Position numbers and translations under genes: made by a program
Assembly: GCF_029054785.1 (NCBI RefSeq)
Contig: NZ_JAIDEN010000056.1
Coordinates: forward strand, 1 to 21,930
Origin: Duncaniella sp.
Lineage (GTDB): Bacteria; Bacteroidota; Bacteroidia; Bacteroidales; Muribaculaceae
Length of the DNA: 21,930 nucleotides
Reading direction: 5' to 3'
The notes under the pieces: generated by a model
What the model saw: the letters and a program-made list of their open reading frames with translations, nothing else
What the model was told of the DNA's origin: nothing
Databases searched by the model: none
Shown here: positions 1 to 11,829 of the stretch, one piece after another
Layout of the letters: every line of letters begins with the position of its first letter
How positions within the stretch are numbered: position 1 is the stretch's first letter

Positions 1-1
1 G

Positions 2-3000
2 TCAGATATCACTTTAGCAAAACCCCGCGTCAATTTCGCGTCGGTTAAAACCCCTCTCCCTTATCCTGACTTTCTGGAGGTGCAGCTGAAGTCGTTCCAG
101 GACTTCCTTCAGCTCGACACTCCCCCGGAAAAAAGAAAAAACGAGGGACTCTTCAAGGTGTTCGCCGAAAACTTCCCCATCGCCGACACCCGCAACAACT
201 TTGTGCTTGAGTTCCTTGACTATTACATCGATCCTCCGCGTTACACGATCGACGAATGTCTCGAACGCGGTCTGACTTACAGCGTTCCCCTCAAGGCCAA
301 GCTCAAACTCTACTGTACTGACCCTGACCACGAGGACTTCGCTACTGTGATACAGGACGTCTACCTCGGCCCGATCCCCTACATGACTGACAAGGGTACC
401 TTTGTCATCAACGGCGCCGAGCGCGTTGTCGTGTCTCAGCTCCACCGTTCGCCCGGCGTGTTCTTCGGACAGAGCACCCACGCCAACGGCACCAAACTTT
501 ACAGCGCCCGTATCATCCCCTTCCGCGGCAGCTGGATCGAGTTTGCTACTGACATCAACAACGTCATGTATGCCTACATCGACCGTAAGAAGAAACTCCC
601 TGTGACCACTCTTCTGCGTGCGATCGGCCTCGAAAGTGACAAGGACATCATCGAGATCTTCGGACTTGCCGAGGAAATCAAGGTCAACAAGACCAACCTC
701 AAGAAAGCCGTGGGCCGCAAGCTCGCCGCCCGTGTGCTCAAGACCTGGGTCGAGGACTTCGTTGACGAAGATACCGGCGAAGTTGTTTCGATCGAGCGTA
801 ACGACGTGATCCTCGACCGCGAGACTGTCCTTGAAGAAGAGAACATCCAGGAAATTCTTGATTCGGGCGTGCAGACCGTGCTTCTCCACAAGGAAGACGC
901 CAACACCTCCGACTACTCCATCATATTCAACACTCTCCAGAAGGATACATCCAACTCCGAGAAGGAAGCTATCCAGTACATCTACCGACAGCTCCGCAAC
1001 GCCGAGCCGCCGGACGATGCCAGCGCCCGCGAAGTCATCACCAACCTTTTCTTCTCTGAAAAGCGTTATGACCTCGGCGAGGTGGGCCGCTACCGTATCA
1101 ACAAGAAACTCGGCCTCACCACCTCGATGGATGTCAAGGTGCTCACCAAGGAAGACATCATCGCCATCATCAAATATCTCATCGAGCTTATCAACTCGAA
1201 GACCGATGTCGACGATATCGACCACCTGAGCAACCGCCGTGTGCGCACCGTAGGCGAGCAGCTCTACAACCAGTTCAACGTAGGTCTGGCCCGCATGTCG
1301 CGCACCATCCGCGAACGCATGAATGTCCGTGACAACGAAGTGTTCACCCCGATTGATCTTATCAACGCCAAGACCATTTCGAGCGTCATCAACACATTCT
1401 TCGGCACCAACGCCCTCTCACAGTTCATGGACCAGACCAACCCGCTGGCCGAAATCACTCACAAGCGCCGTATGTCGGCCCTCGGCCCCGGCGGTCTTTC
1501 ACGTGAGCGTGCAGGCTTCGAGGTCCGTGACGTACACTATACCCACTACGGCCGTCTCTGCCCGATCGAGACCCCTGAAGGCCCGAACATCGGTCTGATC
1601 TCCTCGCTCTGCGTCTATGCGAAGATCAATGACCTCGGCTTCATCGAGACTCCCTACCGCGAAGTCAAGGACGGAGTGGTCAACCTCAAGAACGACGAAG
1701 TCGTCTACCTCACCGCTGAAATCGAAGAAGGCAAGATCATCGCCCAGGGCAACGCTCCTGTCAACGACAACGGTGACTTCATCAACGAGCGCGTCAAAGC
1801 CCGTATGGACGCCGACTTCCCTATCGTCGCCCCGGACCAGGTGGAACTCATGGACGTGTCGCCCACCCAGATCGCCTCGATCGCAGCATCGCTCATCCCC
1901 TTCCTCGAACACGACGACGCAAACCGCGCGCTCATGGGATCGAACATGATGCGTCAGGCTGTGCCCCTGCTGCGCAGCGAGTCGCCGATCGTCGGAACAG
2001 GCATCGAAGGCCAGCTCATCCGCGACAGCCGCACCCAGATTATGGCCGAGCGCGAAGGCACCATCGAGTTTGTCGACGCAACCGTCATCCGCATCCGCTA
2101 TGACCGCACCGAGGACGAAGAATTCGTTTCGTTCGAGGACAGCGTGAAAGAATACCGTCTCCCCAAATTCCGCAAGACCAACCAGAGCACCACTATCGAC
2201 CTCCGTCCCATCTGCAACAAGGGACAGCGCGTCAAGAAAGGCGACATCCTCACCGAAGGCTACTCGACCGAAAAGGGCGAACTCGCTCTCGGACGCAACC
2301 TCAAGGTGGCCTTCATGCCCTGGAAGGGTTACAACTATGAGGACGCCATCGTGCTCAACGAACGCGTGGTCCGCGAAGACATCCTCACATCAGTCCACGT
2401 CGACGAATACACTCTTGAAGTCCGCGAGACAAAACGCGGTATGGAAGAGCTCACCTCCGACATCCCCAACGTGTCGGAAGACGCTACCAAGGACCTTGAC
2501 GAACGCGGCATCATCCGCGTGGGCGCCCACATCGTCCCCGGCGACATCATGATCGGCAAGATCACTCCCAAGGGCGAAAGCGACCCCACTCCGGAAGAAA
2601 AACTCCTCCGCGCCATCTTCGGCGACAAGGCCGGCGACGTGAAGGACGCTTCTCTCAAGGCTTCTCCCTCGCTCAAGGGTGTTGTCATCGGCACACATCT
2701 TTTCCAGAAAGCCGAAAAGAAAAAGACCAAGAAGAGCGCAAGCGCAGTGCTGCCCAAGCTCGACGAGGAATATGAAGACCGTCTCAACGCTCTCAAGGAT
2801 CTCCTTGTTGAGAAACTCATGACTCTCACCAACGGCAAGACATCACAGGGCGTGAAGGACTTCCTCGGAACCGACATCATCCCCAAGGGTGCAAGATTCT
2901 CCGCCGCTACACTGCGTGAGATCGACTACGACACCATCAACCTCTCGAAGTGGACAGCCGACGCCCACAAGAACGACATGATCCGCGCCACCATCGTCAA

Positions 3001-3814
3001 CTACCTGCGCAAATCCAAGGAGATCGACGCCGAACTCCGCCGCAAGAAGTTCGACATCTCCATCGGCGACGAGCTCCCCTCAGGCATCATGAAGCTCGCC
3101 AAGGTCTACATCGCCAAGAAGCGTAAGATCAGCGTCGGTGACAAGATGGCAGGCCGTCACGGTAACAAGGGTATCGTTTCGCGTATCGTGCGTCAGGAAG
3201 ACATGCCCTTCCTCGCCGACGGTACTCCGGTCGACATCGTCCTCAACCCGCTGGGTGTGCCTTCGCGTATGAACCTCGGACAGATCTTCGAGACCGTCCT
3301 CGGATGGGCCGGCCGCGAACTCGGCGAGAAATTCGCCACCCCGATCTTCGACGGCGCCACACTTGACGACCTCAACGAGTGGACCGACAAGGCTGGCATC
3401 CCCCGCTACGGCAAGACCTACCTCTACGACGGCGGCACAGGCGAACGCTTCGACCAGCCCGCAACCGTAGGTGTGATCTACATGCTTAAGCTCGGCCACA
3501 TGGTTGAAGACAAGATGCACGCCCGCTCGATCGGTCCGTACTCACTCATCACCCAGCAGCCTCTCGGCGGTAAAGCCCAGTTCGGTGGACAGCGTTTCGG
3601 TGAGATGGAAGTCTGGGCGCTCGAAGCATTCGGCGCCGCCCACATCCTCCAGGAGATCATCACTGTCAAGTCCGACGACGTCACAGGCCGCTCGAAGACC
3701 TACGAGGCTATCGTCAAGGGCGAGGCCATGCCACCCGCCGGAATTCCCGAATCACTCAACGTGCTTCTCCACGAACTCCGCGGCCTCGGTCTCAGCATCA
3801 ACCTTGAGCAGTAA
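2..3814 (+). CDS. rpoB: DNA-directed RNA polymerase subunit beta (start codon cut by window edge)
   Basis: Beta subunit of RNA polymerase, which forms the catalytic cleft with RpoC. The reading frame is open from position 2 and begins SDITLAKPRVNFASVK, the family N-terminus. Base 1 is G, so the window probably starts at the last base of the ATG, giving about 1271 residues, close to the 1270 I recall for Bacteroides. A GTG at 80 is internal, because conserved sequence precedes it. With that numbering the rifampicin pocket starts at F468 (nt 1400), and D478, H488, R491 and S493 match the drug-sensitive E. coli residues. Further landmarks are KVAFMPWKGYNYEDAIVLNE (about nt 2306), GDKMAGRHGNKGIVSR (about nt 3140) and the C-terminal GQRFGEMEVWALEAFGAAH region. 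It ends TAA 51 bp before rpoC, so the two are presumably co-transcribed. Nothing is broken. Confidence 0.98.
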   Translation, partial: SDITLAKPRVNFASVKTPLPYPDFLEVQLKSFQDFLQLDTPPEKRKNEGLFKVFAENFPIADTRNNFVLEFLDYYIDPPRYTIDECLERGLTYSVPLKAKLKLYCTDPDHEDFATVIQDVYLGPIPYMTDKGTFVINGAERVVVSQLHRSPGVFFGQSTHANGTKLYSARIIPFRGSWIEFATDINNVMYAYIDRKKKLPVTTLLRAIGLESDKDIIEIFGLAEEIKVNKTNLKKAVGRKLAARVLKTWVEDFVDEDTGEVVSIERNDVILDRETVLEEENIQEILDSGVQTVLLHKEDANTSDYSIIFNTLQKDTSNSEKEAIQYIYRQLRNAEPPDDASAREVITNLFFSEKRYDLGEVGRYRINKKLGLTTSMDVKVLTKEDIIAIIKYLIELINSKTDVDDIDHLSNRRVRTVGEQLYNQFNVGLARMSRTIRERMNVRDNEVFTPIDLINAKTISSVINTFFGTNALSQFMDQTNPLAEITHKRRMSALGPGGLSRERAGFEVRDVHYTHYGRLCPIETPEGPNIGLISSLCVYAKINDLGFIETPYREVKDGVVNLKNDEVVYLTAEIEEGKIIAQGNAPVNDNGDFINERVKARMDADFPIVAPDQVELMDVSPTQIASIAASLIPFLEHDDANRALMGSNMMRQAVPLLRSESPIVGTGIEGQLIRDSRTQIMAEREGTIEFVDATVIRIRYDRTEDEEFVSFEDSVKEYRLPKFRKTNQSTTIDLRPICNKGQRVKKGDILTEGYSTEKGELALGRNLKVAFMPWKGYNYEDAIVLNERVVREDILTSVHVDEYTLEVRETKRGMEELTSDIPNVSEDATKDLDERGIIRVGAHIVPGDIMIGKITPKGESDPTPEEKLLRAIFGDKAGDVKDASLKASPSLKGVVIGTHLFQKAEKKKTKKSASAVLPKLDEEYEDRLNALKDLLVEKLMTLTNGKTSQGVKDFLGTDIIPKGARFSAATLREIDYDTINLSKWTADAHKNDMIRATIVNYLRKSKEIDAELRRKKFDISIGDELPSGIMKLAKVYIAKKRKISVGDKMAGRHGNKGIVSRIVRQEDMPFLADGTPVDIVLNPLGVPSRMNLGQIFETVLGWAGRELGEKFATPIFDGATLDDLNEWTDKAGIPRYGKTYLYDGGTGERFDQPATVGVIYMLKLGHMVEDKMHARSIGPYSLITQQPLGGKAQFGGQRFGEMEVWALEAFGAAHILQEIITVKSDDVTGRSKTYEAIVKGEAMPPAGIPESLNVLLHELRGLGLSINLEQ

Positions 3815-3865
3815 TGTCAGCCCCGGCGACATCCTTAATTTTAACATTGTTTTCATATTATATAT

Positions 3866-8188
<4,323 letters not shown>

Positions 8189-8231
8189 TCCCCGCGTCTC
8201 TCCACATGTAGAGACAAGCGATAACCCCCAC

Positions 8232-8270
8232 AGTCACCCCCTGACGACAAAAGTTCGTCAGGGGGTGACT
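8232..8270 (+). terminator. Hairpin terminator after rpoC
   Basis: A perfect 16-bp stem: AGTCACCCCCTGACGA at 8232-8247 pairs with 8255-8270, with a 7-base loop (CAAAAGT). A short T run (TGCGTTTT) follows. It lies 43 bp after the rpoC stop codon. A smaller hairpin (GTCTCT/AGAGAC, 8196-8215) lies between the stop and this stem. The T tract is weak, so termination is inferred from stem strength and position. Confidence 0.8.
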
Positions 8271-8313
8271 TGCGTTTTGGAGAATGAAAATGCAGAGATG
8301 GTTTGGGCAGCCG

Positions 8314-8393
8314 AGGCTCGGAGAGCCTGAGTTTTCGAACCCCCAGGGTGAGCGAGCGCCGGAGCGACAGCATAGGCTGAGCGGCGCGTGGGG
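8314..8393 (+). repeat. REP-like repeat copy R1 (degenerate)
   Basis: Degenerate first copy of the three-hairpin repeat. Hairpin A is intact: AGGCTC (8314-8319), loop GGA, GAGCCT (8323-8328). It is followed by GTTTTCGAAC and the large B stem, whose outer arms have decayed to CCCCA (8341-8345) pairing with TGGGG (8389-8393). The interior, beginning GGGTGAGCGAG, matches the other copies. Hairpin C, found at the end of R2, R3 and R4, is missing and a different duplicated sequence follows. Confidence 0.75.
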
Positions 8394-8479
8394 TCGTGAG
8401 ACGCATTTCGGTCAAAGCTGAGTGTCGCATAATCAGTGTTTGGCGCTTTGGGTCGTGAGACGCATTTCGGTCAAAGCTG
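8391..8479 (+). repeat. Two-copy 30-bp direct repeat
   Basis: A 30-bp sequence starting GGGTCGTGAGACGCATTTCG occurs exactly at 8391-8420 and 8450-8479, so the period is 59 bp. The TCAGTGTTT that follows is also shared (8433-8441 and 8481-8489), with about 11 extra bases after the first copy. This is best read as a local tandem duplication with a small deletion, and it overlaps the end of R1. Confidence 0.85.
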
Positions 8480-8508
8480 CTCAGTGTTTAGCGTTTCGTT
8501 CCGTCGAA

Positions 8509-8611
8509 GCTGCGTAGCAGCGTGAAGAATCCAGGCCACAGCAAGAGCCCCGTAGGGGTTCGCAGCTGTGGTTAATGGATGGCATATAAAGATTTAGAGC
8601 GCCGTAGGTGC
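8509..8611 (+). repeat. Cluster of three hairpins with GTA loops
   Basis: Three short hairpins share the loop GTA. They are GCTGC-GTA-GCAGC (8509-8521), an arm around CCCC-GTA-GGGG (8548-8558), and GCGCC-GTA-GGTGC (8599-8611, one G-U pair). The middle one is nested inside a longer stem, CCACAGC (8536-8542) with GCTGTGG (8565-8571). The stems differ in sequence but the loop does not, which suggests a selected structure or a family of mobile palindromes. No coding sequence was found here. Confidence 0.6.
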
Positions 8612-8640
8612 GAAACATTGGTTGCGTTGTGTCAGCCTGG

Positions 8641-8763
8641 AGGCTCGGAGAGCCTGAATTTCAGACCTCCCAGGGTGAGTGAGCCCCGGAGCGATAGCGG
8701 AGGCCGAGCGGTGCCTGGGGTAGTGGCAGAGAGCCGCTGAATCTGCCTCGGAGAGGCTGGTTA
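8641..8763 (+). repeat. REP-like repeat copy R2 (left flank of transposase gene)
   Basis: Full copy in three parts. Hairpin A is AGGCTC (8641-8646), GGA, GAGCCT (8650-8655). The B stem pairs CCCAGG (8669-8674) with CCTGGG (8714-8719) around a variable GC-rich interior. Hairpin C is GCCTC (8745-8749), GGA, GAGGC (8753-8757), followed by TGGTTA. The transposase stop codon begins five bases further on. Confidence 0.8.
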
Positions 8764-8767
8764 GGAT

Positions 8768-9211
8768 TCATGTCAGCATATACTCCTCCCATCTTTTGCC
8801 GGAGTTCAGTATCAGCTTTTGGAATTCGGTTTCAAAGGGCTGTATAAGATGATGTGTTTTCTGATTTATGATATAGTGTATCACGTTCTCTTTGGCCGAC
8901 GGAGATACGGATGCCGCGAAATATTCCTTTCCCCAGCCGTCAAAACTCGGATAAAGGCCTGACCGCTTCATCCACATACTGCTGTTCTGCTTGATATGCC
9001 GCACAAATTCTGAAAGAGCCTCTGTCGGGTGCAAGTCAACGAGCATATGCAGATGATTGCCTATTCCGTTGATACAATACAGATAGCTGTGTCTGGCTTT
9101 GACAAGGTTTGCAATTATAGAGTATAGATCCTGACATGTTGTTTCTGGAATGGTCAACTGTCGGCAATGTGTATTTATGACGATGTGTAGAAGCTGTGCT
9201 GTCTGGCTCAT
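8768..9211 (-). CDS. REP-associated tyrosine transposase (RAYT), HUH/Y1 family
   Basis: A 147-residue single-domain Y1 transposase of the IS200-like superfamily, which nicks single-stranded DNA at hairpins and forms a 5'-phosphotyrosine link. The HUH metal motif is H53-L54-H55 (GNHLHMLVDLHP). The predicted nucleophile is Y113 and the metal-binding Gln is Q117, in VIHYIINQKTHH. The upstream FAASVSPS motif is typical of the family. I chose ATG 9211 (MSQTAQLLHIVIN) because it aligns with family N-termini and lies 30 bp downstream of a good promoter; the alternative ATG at 9271 lies upstream of the -7 box. All catalytic residues are present, so it is probably functional. It has no accessory TnpB gene. 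The inverted repeats on both sides favour a RAYT over a plain IS200 transposase. Confidence 0.88.
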   Translation of the reverse strand: MSQTAQLLHIVINTHCRQLTIPETTCQDLYSIIANLVKARHSYLYCINGIGNHLHMLVDLHPTEALSEFVRHIKQNSSMWMKRSGLYPSFDGWGKEYFAASVSPSAKENVIHYIINQKTHHLIQPFETEFQKLILNSGKRWEEYMLT

Positions 9212-9240
9212 GAGGAGAGGATAGTGAGTTACTTGTATAG

Positions 9241-9272
9241 CAAAAGTAATATCTATTATTTCAATATGCAAA
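9241..9272 (-). promoter_or_regulatory. Bacteroidota-type promoter of the transposase gene
   Basis: Read on the minus strand, TTTG (9272-9269) is followed after exactly 20 bases by TACTTTTG (9248-9241). This fits the Bacteroidota consensus TTTG-N19-21-TAnnTTTG. Transcription would start near 9234, giving a leader of about 23 bases to the ATG at 9211. Confidence 0.7.
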
Positions 9273-9311
9273 TTTAGAGGGGGTAAAACAATATCTTGTT
9301 GTATTACGATG

Positions 9312-9434
9312 TTAACCAGCCTCTTCGAGGCTGATTAGTTGCTTGTTCTCTACCCCAGGCATCGCTCGGCCTTCGCTGTCGCTTCGGCTCTCGCTAACCC
9401 TGGGGTTTCGAAAACATAGGCTCTCCGAGCCATC
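9312..9434 (-). repeat. REP-like repeat copy R3 (right flank of transposase gene, inverted)
   Basis: Full copy on the minus strand. In plus coordinates, hairpin C is CAGCCTC (9317-9323), TTC, GAGGCTG (9327-9333). The B stem is ACCCCAGG (9352-9359) with CCTGGGGT (9399-9406), and hairpin A is GGCTC (9419-9423), TCC, GAGCC (9427-9431). Its reverse complement matches R4 almost base for base from hairpin A through the left B arm, then diverges in the B interior. Confidence 0.82.
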
Positions 9435-9464
9435 ACTGGTCCTGGCGCAGCTTAACGATAGCTC

Positions 9465-9563
9465 GGCGATGAATCATCTGCGGCTACATATGGCTTGGTG
9501 TCGGCAGTCCGGCCCGGCAATGGCTCTGAGAGGCGATGATCATTTGCGGTTGCATAGGTCTTG
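9465..9563. repeat. Imperfect direct repeat, period about 67 bp
   Basis: The segment starting GGCGATGAATCATCTGCGG (9465) recurs imperfectly as GGCGATGATCATTTGCGG (9532), each followed by a similar CATA...CTTGG stretch. It lies in the spacer between R3 and R4. The rest of 9435-9595 shows no gene. Confidence 0.5.
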
Positions 9564-9595
9564 GAGGATCATGGAAAGCATTGGGGCTGGTTTGC

Positions 9596-9712
9596 GATGG
9601 CTCGGAGAGCCTATGTTTTCGAAACCCCAGGGTTAGCGTAGGCCCGCAGGGCCGTAGCGATGCCTGGGGTAGAGCCTGTCATTCCCTCCGCCTGCCTCGT
9701 AGAGGCTGGATA
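9596..9712 (+). repeat. REP-like repeat copy R4
   Basis: Full copy. Hairpin A is GGCTC (9599-9603), GGA, GAGCC (9607-9611). The B stem is ACCCCAGG (9624-9631) with CCTGGGGT (9663-9670). Its interior is shorter and carries its own hairpin, GGCCC-GCA-GGGCC (9641-9653). Hairpin C is GCCTC (9694-9698), GTA, GAGGC (9702-9706), followed by TGGATA. With R3 it forms an inverted pair separated by about 160 bp, similar to a BIME. Confidence 0.8.
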
Positions 9713-9776
9713 ACATCATCTTGCTATCAAAGCTCATTGCATTATCCCCGCCCCGGAGCAGGGAAAAAATAAATCA

Positions 9777-9807
9777 TTGCTTAATCCGCGAAAAATTCGT
9801 AAATTTG
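9777..9807 (+). promoter_or_regulatory. Promoter of parE-coaD-ctp
   Basis: TTG (9777-9779), a 20-base spacer, then TAAATTTG (9800-9807), an exact match to the Bacteroidota TAnnTTTG -7 box. The expected transcription start is near 9814, about 22 bases before the parE ATG. It lies beyond the last repeat copy, so the repeat island does not separate this promoter from its gene. Confidence 0.75.
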
Positions 9808-9835
9808 TGCTTACTTATCATAACAGATACGCGCC

Positions 9836-11794
9836 ATGACCGAGAATGACGAACTAATCCACGATGACATCGAGACTCCGGAATCAGCCGGAGTCACTCC
9901 GACACCTGCCGCCGACTATGATGAGGACGATATAAAGACACTTGACTGGAAGGAACATATCCGCCGGCGTCCCGGTATGTACATCGGCAAGCTGGGCGAC
10001 GGATCGAACTTCGACGACGGCATCTATGTACTGATCAAGGAAGTGCTCGACAATGCCATCGACGAATACATGATGGGCTTCGGAAAGCAGATCCTCGTCG
10101 ACGTGGCCGACGGGACAGTCACCGTGCGCGACTATGGCCGCGGAGTGCCTCTGGGCAAGCTCGTCGATGTCTCTTCAAAGATGAACACCGGCGGCAAATA
10201 TGACTCAAAGGCATTCAAGAAATCCGTAGGTCTGAACGGTGTCGGCATCAAAGCCGTCAACGCCCTCTCGACAGAGTTCTTCATCAGCAGTGTCCGCGAT
10301 GGACAGATGAAAAGCGTGCTCTACCGCTGCGGAGAGATCGTAGAGGAGAGCGACATCGAGCCAACCACCGAAGCCAACGGCACACTGGTGCGCTTCACCC
10401 CTGACGCAAGCATCTTCCGCGACTATGCCTACCGCGACGAGTTCATCATCCCGCTGATCAAGAACTACACCTTCCTCAACACCGGACTGGCCGTCATCTT
10501 CAACGGCAAGCGCTACATTTCGCGCCACGGCCTTCTCGACCTGCTGCGCGACAGCATGACCACCGATCCGCTCTACGCCCCGATCCATCTCAAAGGCGAC
10601 GACATCGAGGTGGCCATCACCCATGCCAATCAGCGCGGCGAGGAATACTACTCCTTCGTCAACGGCCAGCACACAACCCAGGGCGGCACTCACCTGACTG
10701 CCTTCAAGGAATCGGTCTCACGCACACTCAAAGAATACTTCAAACGCGATTTCGACTACTCCGACATCCGCAACGGAATGATCGCCGCCGTCTCCATCAA
10801 GGTAGAGGAGCCGGTGTTTGAATCGCAGACCAAAACCAAACTCGGAAGCCGCGACATGGGACCCGAAGGTCCGACCGTGGCCAAGTTTATCGGTGACTTC
10901 ATCAAAACCGAGCTTGACAACTATCTGCACCGCAACACCGACGTCGCCGACATCATCCTGAAAAAGGTCCAGGAGAGCGAACGTGACCGCAGGGCGATGG
11001 CCGGCATCACAAAACTCGCCCGCGAGAAGCAGAAAAAGGCCAATCTCCACAACAAAAAGCTCCTTGACTGCCGCGTCCATCTCAACGACAGCCGCGGAAG
11101 CGAGGAGAAGAAACTCGCATCGTCGATCTTCATCACCGAGGGTGACTCCGCTGCCGGTTCGATCACCAAGATCCGCAACGTCGAGACCCAGGCCGTGTTC
11201 TCGCTGCGAGGAAAACCTAAAAACTCCTATGGCGTCCCGGCCAAGATCCTCTATGAGAACGACGAGTTCAACCTCCTTCAGGCCGCTCTGAACATCGAGG
11301 AGGGGATCGACGGACTGCGCTACAACAACGTCATCATCGCCACCGATGCCGACGTCGACGGAATGCACATCCGCCTGCTGCTGATGACATTTTTCCTCCA
11401 GTTCTTCCCCGACATGATCAAGAAGGGGCATCTCTACGTGCTCCAGACCCCGCTGTTCCGTGTGCGCAACCACAAGACCACCAAGCGAGGCGCCCGCGGA
11501 TCGGCATCGGCTGCGGAGGACACTTACTACTGCTACACCGACGAAGAACGCATCGCCGCCATCGAGAAACTTGGCGACAATGCCGAAATCACCCGATTCA
11601 AGGGTCTCGGAGAGATCTCGCCTGAAGAATTCCGCGGCTTCATTGGTCCTGACATGCGTCTCGACCGTGTCACCCTCCGCAAGGAGGACGCTGTTGCCGA
11701 GCTGCTTGAATTCTACATGGGCAAGAACACAATGGAGCGCCAGAACTTTATCATTGACAATCTTGTTGTCGAAGATGACTCGCAGATCGTCTGA
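9836..11794 (+). CDS. parE: DNA topoisomerase IV subunit B
   Basis: ATPase subunit of topoisomerase IV, which works with ParC to decatenate daughter chromosomes. It has 652 residues. After an acidic N-terminal extension of about 35 residues, the GHKL ATPase domain begins at DWKEHIRRRPGMYIG. It shows E69 and N73 in EVLDNAIDE, D99 in DYGRGVP, and the ATP lid GLNGVGIKAVNALS. The transducer domain follows, with the QTKTKLG switch-lysine motif. The TOPRIM domain has E435 in FITEGDSAAGS and D504, D506 and D508 in DADVDG. It was chosen over GyrB because the N-terminal DWKEHIRRRPGMYIGKLGDG block resembles the Bacteroidota ParE I recall; GyrB usually reads LEGLEAVRKRPAMYIG. It is probably the first gene of a three-gene operon. 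Confidence 0.9.
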   Translation: MTENDELIHDDIETPESAGVTPTPAADYDEDDIKTLDWKEHIRRRPGMYIGKLGDGSNFDDGIYVLIKEVLDNAIDEYMMGFGKQILVDVADGTVTVRDYGRGVPLGKLVDVSSKMNTGGKYDSKAFKKSVGLNGVGIKAVNALSTEFFISSVRDGQMKSVLYRCGEIVEESDIEPTTEANGTLVRFTPDASIFRDYAYRDEFIIPLIKNYTFLNTGLAVIFNGKRYISRHGLLDLLRDSMTTDPLYAPIHLKGDDIEVAITHANQRGEEYYSFVNGQHTTQGGTHLTAFKESVSRTLKEYFKRDFDYSDIRNGMIAAVSIKVEEPVFESQTKTKLGSRDMGPEGPTVAKFIGDFIKTELDNYLHRNTDVADIILKKVQESERDRRAMAGITKLAREKQKKANLHNKKLLDCRVHLNDSRGSEEKKLASSIFITEGDSAAGSITKIRNVETQAVFSLRGKPKNSYGVPAKILYENDEFNLLQAALNIEEGIDGLRYNNVIIATDADVDGMHIRLLLMTFFLQFFPDMIKKGHLYVLQTPLFRVRNHKTTKRGARGSASAAEDTYYCYTDEERIAAIEKLGDNAEITRFKGLGEISPEEFRGFIGPDMRLDRVTLRKEDAVAELLEFYMGKNTMERQNFIIDNLVVEDDSQIV

Positions 11795-11829
11795 CCCCCG
11801 CGCAGTCTCATCAAGCATTTGTTTTTCAG

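Larger units (their letters stand above)
8641..9434. mobile_element. REPtron-like element: RAYT gene between inverted REP-like repeats
   Basis: The transposase gene (8768-9211, minus) is bracketed by R2 (8641-8763, plus) and R3 (9312-9434, minus). The repeats are inverted relative to each other, with their C hairpins facing the gene on both sides. In proteobacterial RAYT systems a single-copy HUH transposase gene flanked by inverted REP sequences is the defining arrangement, and IS200/IS605 elements instead carry non-inverted subterminal hairpins. I see the arrangement directly. Assigning it to the REPtron type is by analogy, and mobility today is unknown. Confidence 0.65.

Noticed and set aside
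14..1225. Long minus-strand open frame (403 codons) antisense to rpoB
   Set aside because: It is a shadow of the strongly biased rpoB codons, its product resembles no family I know, and the plus strand is unmistakably rpoB. Similar long antisense frames in rpoC and parE were rejected for the same reason.
1400..1500. Possible rifampicin-resistance substitution in rpoB
   Set aside because: The key residues D478, H488, R491 and S493 (E. coli D516, H526, R529, S531) are all of the sensitive type.
8391..8479. Possible minimal CRISPR array
   Set aside because: There are only two repeat copies, no cas genes, and the would-be spacer shares sequence with the region after the second copy, which indicates tandem duplication.
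9343..9636. Plus-strand open frame of 97 codons across R3 and R4
   Set aside because: It reads through structured repeats, and its SLSLRLSLTLGFRKHRLSEP-like product is a translation of the palindromic repeat. A related frame (8074-8430, minus) crosses R1 and gives a similar peptide.
9536..9772. Plus-strand open frame of 78 codons
   Set aside because: It covers the end of the spacer repeat and all of R4, with no promoter and no recognisable domain.
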